From: Comamonadaceae bacterium CD01
GTDB taxonomy: Bacteria; Pseudomonadota; Gammaproteobacteria; Burkholderiales; Burkholderiaceae_C
Direction of reading: 5' to 3'
Assembly: GCA_002894305.1 (NCBI GenBank)
Contig: PGEI01000018.1
Span: 1 to 42,160, forward strand
DNA: 42,160 bases
A model generated the notes under the pieces. The model was given only the letters and a program-made list of their open reading frames with translations, ran no database searches and was not told where the DNA came from. A program made the position numbers and the translations under genes. Positions 37,690 through 42,160 of the stretch are shown piece by piece. The stretch's first letter is position 1. The number at the start of each line of letters is the position of its first letter.

Positions 37690-38397
37690 ATGTTTTTCGT
37701 ATTCGGCCCGATGGGGCAGATGTACCGCGGCGGCGGAGACCGGCTGACCCAGGTGGCGGCCGTGCGCCGCGTGCAGCGCCCGCAGGCGCTGCGCACCCGT
37801 GCGCCGGCACCCCAGGCCGAGACGCCGGCGCACACGCAAATACCGGCGCGCGATGCCCGCTCCGGCGTACCCGCGCCGTCCATGCAGGCGCTACAGGCGG
37901 TCTCCGCCTATGCGCAGACCGAGTTGGGCCCGGCCGAGCCGCGCCAACCGCTGACACGGGTGAGCGACGTGATGACCCACATGCCGCTGACCATGGCGCC
38001 CGACATCCTCGTCAATGACGCCTGGCAGCGCATGGCCGACCTGGACGTGGCGCAGATGCCGGTGGTGAGCGACGCGGGCCGAGTCATCGGTCTGCTGCTG
38101 CGCGCCGACATGGCCCCGCTGGACCTGCTGCCCGCACCCGGCGCGATCCGCGAGGCGATTGCGCTGGCGCGCAGGCCGGTCTCGCAGGTCATGATCAGCC
38201 CCGTGCCGACGGTAAGCGCCGACACAGCGCTGCGCCGCGTCGCCCGCGTGCTGCTGGACACCGACCTGCCCGGGCTGCCGGTGACCGACGCGGACGGGCG
38301 GCTGCAGGGCTTCGTCTCGCGCAACGACATCCTGCACGCGGTGGCGGCCGAGCCGCCGCTGGATCTGTGGAGCGGCCCCGCGCCCGCACAGGCGTAG
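37690..38397 (+). CDS. CBS-domain pair protein
   Basis: A 235-residue protein with two CBS domains in the second half: VSDVMTHMPLTMAPDILVND (about residues 91-110) with AQMPVVSDAGRVIGLLLRAD, and VSQVMISPVPTVSADTALR with DLPGLPVTDADGRLQGFVSRND. Paired CBS domains usually bind adenosine nucleotides and act as energy or nucleotide sensors. The N-terminal ~85 residues are Ala/Pro/Arg-rich and unconserved in appearance. No catalytic domain is fused. The ATG at 37690 has AGGCAAGC just upstream. It is convergent with the CorC-type gene (11-base gap), which also carries CBS domains. Confidence 0.85.
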   Translation: MFFVFGPMGQMYRGGGDRLTQVAAVRRVQRPQALRTRAPAPQAETPAHTQIPARDARSGVPAPSMQALQAVSAYAQTELGPAEPRQPLTRVSDVMTHMPLTMAPDILVNDAWQRMADLDVAQMPVVSDAGRVIGLLLRADMAPLDLLPAPGAIREAIALARRPVSQVMISPVPTVSADTALRRVARVLLDTDLPGLPVTDADGRLQGFVSRNDILHAVAAEPPLDLWSGPAPAQA

Positions 38398-38408
38398 CCC
38401 GTGCGCCG

Positions 38409-39740
38409 TCACGGCGTGTCGGACGTGATCGAATCGGGCGTGATGATGGTGTCGTCGGGCATGCGCGTGGCCAGCACCTTGTCGATGGTCTTGCCGTCCA
38501 TGTCGACCACCTCCAGCTGCCAGCCCTGCCACTGCACGGTGTCGGTCACCGCAGGCATCTTGCCGGTGAGCAGCATCAGCATGCCGCTAAGCGTCTGGTA
38601 GCGGCCCTTGTCCTCGTCGGGAACGCTGGCCAGCTGCAGGCAATCCTTGAGCTCGGGAACCGGGATGTGGCCGTCCAGCAGCCAGCTGCCATCCTCGCGC
38701 TGCACCGCCCAGGCGTCGTCAGGGTCGTGCGAGGTGAACTCGCCGGTGATCGCCTCGACCAGGTCCTGCAGCGTGACGATGCCCTGCACCTCGCCGTACT
38801 CGTCGATGACGAAGGCCATCTGCACGCTGGACTGGCGGAATTCGTCGAGCAGTTCCATGCCGTTGATCGTCTCGGGCACGTACAGCGCCGGCTGCAAAGG
38901 CAGCGCCGACAGCTCGCGCGAGGCCTCGTTGCGTACCGCCTGCGCCAGCCAGTGGCGCGCGTTGACCACGCCCAGGATGTTCTCCATGCCGACGCGCACC
39001 ACCGGAAAGCGTGCATGATCCGACGCCTCGATGCGCTGCAGGTTCTCGTCGAACGAAGCCAACACGTCCAGGCACACCACGTCCGCGCGCGGCACCATCA
39101 GCGAGCCGATCTGGCGCTCGTCCAGGCGAAACACGTTGCGCACCATCTGGTGCTCCTGCGACTCGATCACACCCGCGCTCGTGCCCTCGGCCAGCACGGC
39201 GTGGATCTCGTCCTCGGTCACCGCGTTGACCTTGACGCCGCTCACGCCCAGCAGGCGCAGCAGCGCCTCGGTGGACAGCGACAGCAGCTTGACGAAAGGC
39301 GTGGTGGCGCGCGCCAGCCAGTTGATCGGGCGCGCCACCACGCGCGCCAGCGCCTCGGGATAGCTCTGGCCCAGGCGCTTGGGCACCAGCTCGCCGACGA
39401 CGATGGAGAAATACGTGATCAGCATCACCACCAGGCCGGTGGCCACATAGCCCGCAGTGGGCGCAGGAATGCCCAGCTGCAGAAACCAGTCGCCCAACGG
39501 CTTGGCCAGCGCCGCTTCGCCGACGATGCCGTTGAGCACGCCGATCGAGGTGATGCCGATCTGGATGGTGGAGAGAAAGCGCGTGGGGTCTTCGCCCAGC
39601 TTGGCCGCGGCGATGGCACCGCTGTCGCCCTCGTCGATGAGTTTCTGCAGGCGTGCCCTGCGCGCGGAGACCAGCGCCAGCTCGGACATGGCGAACAGGC
39701 CATTGAGCACGATCAGGGCAAAAAGTATGGCAACTTCCAT
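38409..39740 (-). CDS. CNNM/CorC-type membrane protein (DUF21, CBS, CorC_HlyC)
   Basis: A 443-residue hemolysin-like protein of the magnesium/cobalt transport family. The N-terminal DUF21 part has four hydrophobic segments (VAILFALIVLNGLFAMSELA, LSTIQIGITSIGVLNGIVGE, ATGLVVMLITYFSIVVGELVPKR in part). A CBS pair follows (GSLMVPRADVVCLDV; FVIDEYGEVQGIVTLQDLVE), then a C-terminal CorC_HlyC domain (GHIPVPELKDCLQL; QWQGWQLEVVDMDGKTIDKV in part). Relatives export or sense Mg2+ and Co2+; the name hemolysin is historical. ATG 39740 is the natural start. ispH lies 150 bases upstream. Confidence 0.9.
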   Translation of the reverse strand: MEVAILFALIVLNGLFAMSELALVSARRARLQKLIDEGDSGAIAAAKLGEDPTRFLSTIQIGITSIGVLNGIVGEAALAKPLGDWFLQLGIPAPTAGYVATGLVVMLITYFSIVVGELVPKRLGQSYPEALARVVARPINWLARATTPFVKLLSLSTEALLRLLGVSGVKVNAVTEDEIHAVLAEGTSAGVIESQEHQMVRNVFRLDERQIGSLMVPRADVVCLDVLASFDENLQRIEASDHARFPVVRVGMENILGVVNARHWLAQAVRNEASRELSALPLQPALYVPETINGMELLDEFRQSSVQMAFVIDEYGEVQGIVTLQDLVEAITGEFTSHDPDDAWAVQREDGSWLLDGHIPVPELKDCLQLASVPDEDKGRYQTLSGMLMLLTGKMPAVTDTVQWQGWQLEVVDMDGKTIDKVLATRMPDDTIITPDSITSDTP

Positions 39741-39890
39741 AGGCGGGGAGCCCGAAACGCTCCCGGGGTGTGGATCAGCGGCAATTGTATGAAGGCTTGC
39801 ATTGTGCGCGTATTGACCGCTCGCGCACCCGGATTTGCACCCAGTCCCGCGCCCGGCTCAACCCGCACGGTCGCGGCATGCGCCGCGCGC

Positions 39891-40895
39891 TCAACCGGCC
39901 GTGACCGTGGGCGTCGCGGGTGCAGGCTCGGGCGACGCCTCTGCTGCCTGCGCCTCGTGCGCCAGCTTCAGCCCCTTGGGCAGCGGAAACTTCACCGTCT
40001 CCTTCAAGCCCCGCATGGTCTGCACGTCGATGGTGCTCAGCTGCTGGATGCGCGCGATCACCGCCTGCACCAACACCTCGGGCGCCGACGCGCCGGCCGT
40101 CAGCCCCACGCGCGTCTTGCCGGCAAACCACTCGGCGCGCACCTCGTCGGCACTGTCGACCATGTAGGCCTGGCGGCCGCTGCGCTCGGCCAGCTCGCGC
40201 AGGCGGTTGCTGTTGGAGCTGGTGGGGCTGCCCACGACGATGACCACGTCCACCTGGCCGCTGAGCAGCTTGACCGCGTCCTGGCGGTTCTGCGTGGCGT
40301 AGCAGATGTCCTGCTGCTTGGGCTCGCGTACCTGCGGAAAGCGCGCGCGCACCGCGGCAGTGATCTCGGCCGCGTCATCCACGCTCAAGGTGGTCTGCGT
40401 GACGACGGCCAGCTTCTCGGTCTGCGCCGGCTGTACGCGGGCCACGTCCTCGACGGTCTCGACCAGGTAGATGCCCACGTCCAGCTGCCCCATCGTGCCC
40501 TCGACCTCGGGGTGCCCCTTGTGGCCGATCATGATGAACTCATAGCCCTCCTTGGCCAGCTTGGCCACCTCGACGTGCACCTTGGTCACCAGCGGGCAGG
40601 TGGCGTCGAAGATGGAAAAGCCGCGCGCGCGCGCCTCATCCTGCACCGCGCGGCTGACGCCGTGGGCCGAGAAGATCAGCGTCGCGCCCGGCGGTACGTC
40701 GGCCAGGTCTTCGATGAAGATCGCGCCCTTGGCCTTCAGGTCGCTGACCACGTAGGTGTTGTGCACGATCTCGTGGCGCACGTAGATGGGCGGGCCGAAC
40801 TTGGCCAGCGCACGCTCGACGATCTCGATCGCCCGATCCACGCCGGCGCAAAAACCGCGCGGCTCGGCCAGGATGATTTTCTTGCGCTTGTCCAT
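39891..40895 (-). CDS. ispH: 4-hydroxy-3-methylbut-2-enyl diphosphate reductase IspH
   Basis: The last enzyme of the MEP isoprenoid pathway, reducing HMBPP to IPP and DMAPP with a [4Fe-4S] cluster. The three cluster cysteines are C16 ([20 protein letters not shown]), C100 ([12 protein letters not shown]) and C198 ([11 protein letters not shown]). [13 protein letters not shown] and [10 protein letters not shown] are also conserved. The 334 residues include a C-terminal Ala/Pro/Thr tail. ATG 40895 (MDKRKK) is used; GTG 40901 would overlap the SlpA stop by 4 bases. slpA-ispH is a common proteobacterial pair. Confidence 0.96.
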   Translation of the reverse strand: MDKRKKIILAEPRGFCAGVDRAIEIVERALAKFGPPIYVRHEIVHNTYVVSDLKAKGAIFIEDLADVPPGATLIFSAHGVSRAVQDEARARGFSIFDATCPLVTKVHVEVAKLAKEGYEFIMIGHKGHPEVEGTMGQLDVGIYLVETVEDVARVQPAQTEKLAVVTQTTLSVDDAAEITAAVRARFPQVREPKQQDICYATQNRQDAVKLLSGQVDVVIVVGSPTSSNSNRLRELAERSGRQAYMVDSADEVRAEWFAGKTRVGLTAGASAPEVLVQAVIARIQQLSTIDVQTMRGLKETVKFPLPKGLKLAHEAQAAEASPEPAPATPTVTAG

Positions 40896-40897
40896 GG

Positions 40898-41365
40898 TCA
40901 CAGAATGCCGACGATCTGCACCTCGAAGGTGACCGCGCGCCCGGCCAGCGGGTGATTGAAGTCAAAGCGCACCGCGCCGTCGTCGCGCACCTCGGCCACC
41001 GCGCCGGCGTACTGGCCATTGCCCTCGGGCGCGGGAAACTGCACCACCTCGCCCACTGCGTACCGCTCGTCGGGGTCGCCCACCTCGTCCAGCAACTTGC
41101 GCGTGACCCACTGCAGCATCTCGGGGTTGCGCTCGCCAAACGCCTCGCCGGCGGCCAGCTCAAACGTTGCGCGCTCGCCCTCGGCCAGGCCCAGCAGGCG
41201 CTGCTCCAGCGCCGGCGACAACCAGCCCGAGCCAACGGTCAGCGTCGCAGGCTTGCCGCCAAAGGTGCTGACCACGTCGCCCTCGGCGCCGGCCAGGCGG
41301 TAGTGCAGGGTCAAGAAGGCGCCTGGCTCCACGGTGGGCACGGCTGCGGCTGAAGTCATGGTCAT
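40898..41365 (-). CDS. fkpB: SlpA/FkpB-type FKBP peptidyl-prolyl isomerase
   Basis: A 155-residue FKBP isomerase with an inserted chaperone domain, of the SlyD/SlpA group. [16 protein letters not shown] and [19 protein letters not shown] form the FKBP half, and the insert has [12 protein letters not shown] and [32 protein letters not shown] closes the fold. There is no His-rich SlyD tail, so SlpA fits better. ATG 41365 (MTMTSAAAV) is used; ATG 41359 is possible. It precedes ispH closely and diverges from radC over 54 bases. Confidence 0.88.
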   Translation of the reverse strand: MTMTSAAAVPTVEPGAFLTLHYRLAGAEGDVVSTFGGKPATLTVGSGWLSPALEQRLLGLAEGERATFELAAGEAFGERNPEMLQWVTRKLLDEVGDPDERYAVGEVVQFPAPEGNGQYAGAVAEVRDDGAVRFDFNHPLAGRAVTFEVQIVGIL

Positions 41366-41419
41366 TGCAAGCAAAGGGGTGGATAAACTGCCGCCATTGT
41401 AGGAAACCGGGTAAAGCCC

Positions 41420-42115
41420 ATGCCGCTCAAAGACCTGCCCGCCGACGCCCAACCGCGCGAGAAGCTGCTCGCGCGCGGCCCCGCCGCCCTGGCGGACGCC
41501 GAGCTGCTGGCGCTGCTGCTGCGCACCGGCATGGCAGGCAAGGGCGTGCTGCAGTTGGCTCAAGAGCTGCTGTCGGCGCCGCCGCCCAAGGGCAACGGCT
41601 TTGGCGGCGTGGCCGGGCTGCTGCAAGCCAGCGGCGACGACCTCAAGCGCATCAAGGGCCTGGGCCCGGCCAAGCGCGCCGAGCTGCTGGCGGTGATGGA
41701 GCTGGCGCGACGCGCCACCGCCGAGCAGTTGCGCGAGCGCACCGTGCTCGACAACCCCGAGACCGTGCGCCACTACCTGCAGCTGCACCTTGCCGCGCGC
41801 GCCCACGAGGTGTTTGCCGTGCTGTTCCTGGACAGCCAGCACCGGCTGATCGCGCTCGAAGAACTGTTTCGCGGCACGCTCACGCAAACCTCGGTCTACC
41901 CGCGCGAAGTGGTGCTGCGCGCGTTGCACCACCAGGCGGCGGCCGTCATCCTGGCGCACAACCACCCCAGCGGCAGCGTCACGCCCAGCCGCGCCGACGA
42001 GACGCTGACGCAGACGCTCAAGGCCGCGCTGGCGCTGGTGGACGTGCGCGTGCTCGACCACGTCATCGTCGCGCCCGGGGCCGCGCTGTCGATGGCCGAG
42101 CAGGGATTGGTTTAG
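41420..42115 (+). CDS. radC: RadC family JAB/MPN domain protein
   Basis: A 231-residue UPF0758 (RadC-like) protein. An N-terminal helix-hairpin-helix ([19 protein letters not shown]) precedes the JAMM metal site HNHPSG with H180 and H182, then D193 (VTPSRAD). The family keeps the radC name, but a role in recombination repair has been questioned, and the true function is open. The opening [19 protein letters not shown] is typical. ATG 41420 is used. It ends 45 bases before the window edge. Confidence 0.93.
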   Translation: MPLKDLPADAQPREKLLARGPAALADAELLALLLRTGMAGKGVLQLAQELLSAPPPKGNGFGGVAGLLQASGDDLKRIKGLGPAKRAELLAVMELARRATAEQLRERTVLDNPETVRHYLQLHLAARAHEVFAVLFLDSQHRLIALEELFRGTLTQTSVYPREVVLRALHHQAAAVILAHNHPSGSVTPSRADETLTQTLKAALALVDVRVLDHVIVAPGAALSMAEQGLV

Positions 42116-42160
42116 GGCCTGTTAACGCTATTTTTGACGGATGCGTTGTGATCAAAAGGG

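Noticed and set aside
38367-40955. 862-codon open frame opposite the CorC-type and ispH genes
   Set aside because: It is antisense to two clearly conserved genes with the same biased composition and no domain, ribosome site or start context.

Overview
The window is a high-GC stretch of a betaproteobacterial chromosome. The gene content and order fit Burkholderiales, most likely Comamonadaceae: spoT-rpoZ-gmk-yicC facing a kinase/phosphatase-rph-rdgB-hemW block, pilBCD-coaE-zapD-yacG, and secA-argJ-DUF815-nudix. This placement is inferred from synteny and protein signatures, without any database search. Almost all genes are core housekeeping genes. No prophage, CRISPR array, complete insertion sequence or recognisable defence system was seen.

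Layout. Positions 1-209 hold the 3' end of a gene cut by the window edge. On the minus strand, 293-4569 carries spoT, rpoZ, gmk and yicC (stringent response, RNA polymerase omega, guanylate kinase, endoribonuclease). Divergently, 4643-9332 carries a Hanks-type Ser/Thr kinase, a PP2C phosphatase, rph, rdgB and hemW. A small envelope pair (DUF2628/SPOR membrane protein and I78-type lipoprotein) follows at 9343-10822 on the minus strand. Positions 10970-11300 hold a split tRNA-Ile(CAU) gene interrupted by a 254-nt group I intron, the most notable element here. Next come an MFS transporter (+), a TDT-family transporter with a small membrane partner (-), and a TRAP transporter cluster with two paralogous binding proteins (-; 14274-18497). 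The type IV pilus assembly genes pilB, pilC and pilD are followed by coaE, zapD and yacG (+; 18651-24295).

Positions 24280-29582 hold a branched-chain amino acid type ABC transporter on the minus strand, with LivM and LivG fused in one polypeptide. The livK gene and its flanks are visibly more AT-rich than the rest. From 30005 to 35332 (-) lie a nudix hydrolase, a DUF815 ATPase, argJ and secA, with a DciA-like gene diverging at 35582. Then come tRNA-Ser(CGA), serS (-), a 160-bp long imperfect palindrome directly abutting serS, a CBS-domain gene (+), a CorC/HlyC-type protein (-), ispH and an SlpA-type FKBP isomerase (-), and radC (+).

The best candidates for something unusual are the tRNA-Ile group I intron, whose core pairings, internal guide sequence and splice sites can be read directly, and the long palindrome that occupies the 5' region of serS. 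No clearly new multi-gene system was found.
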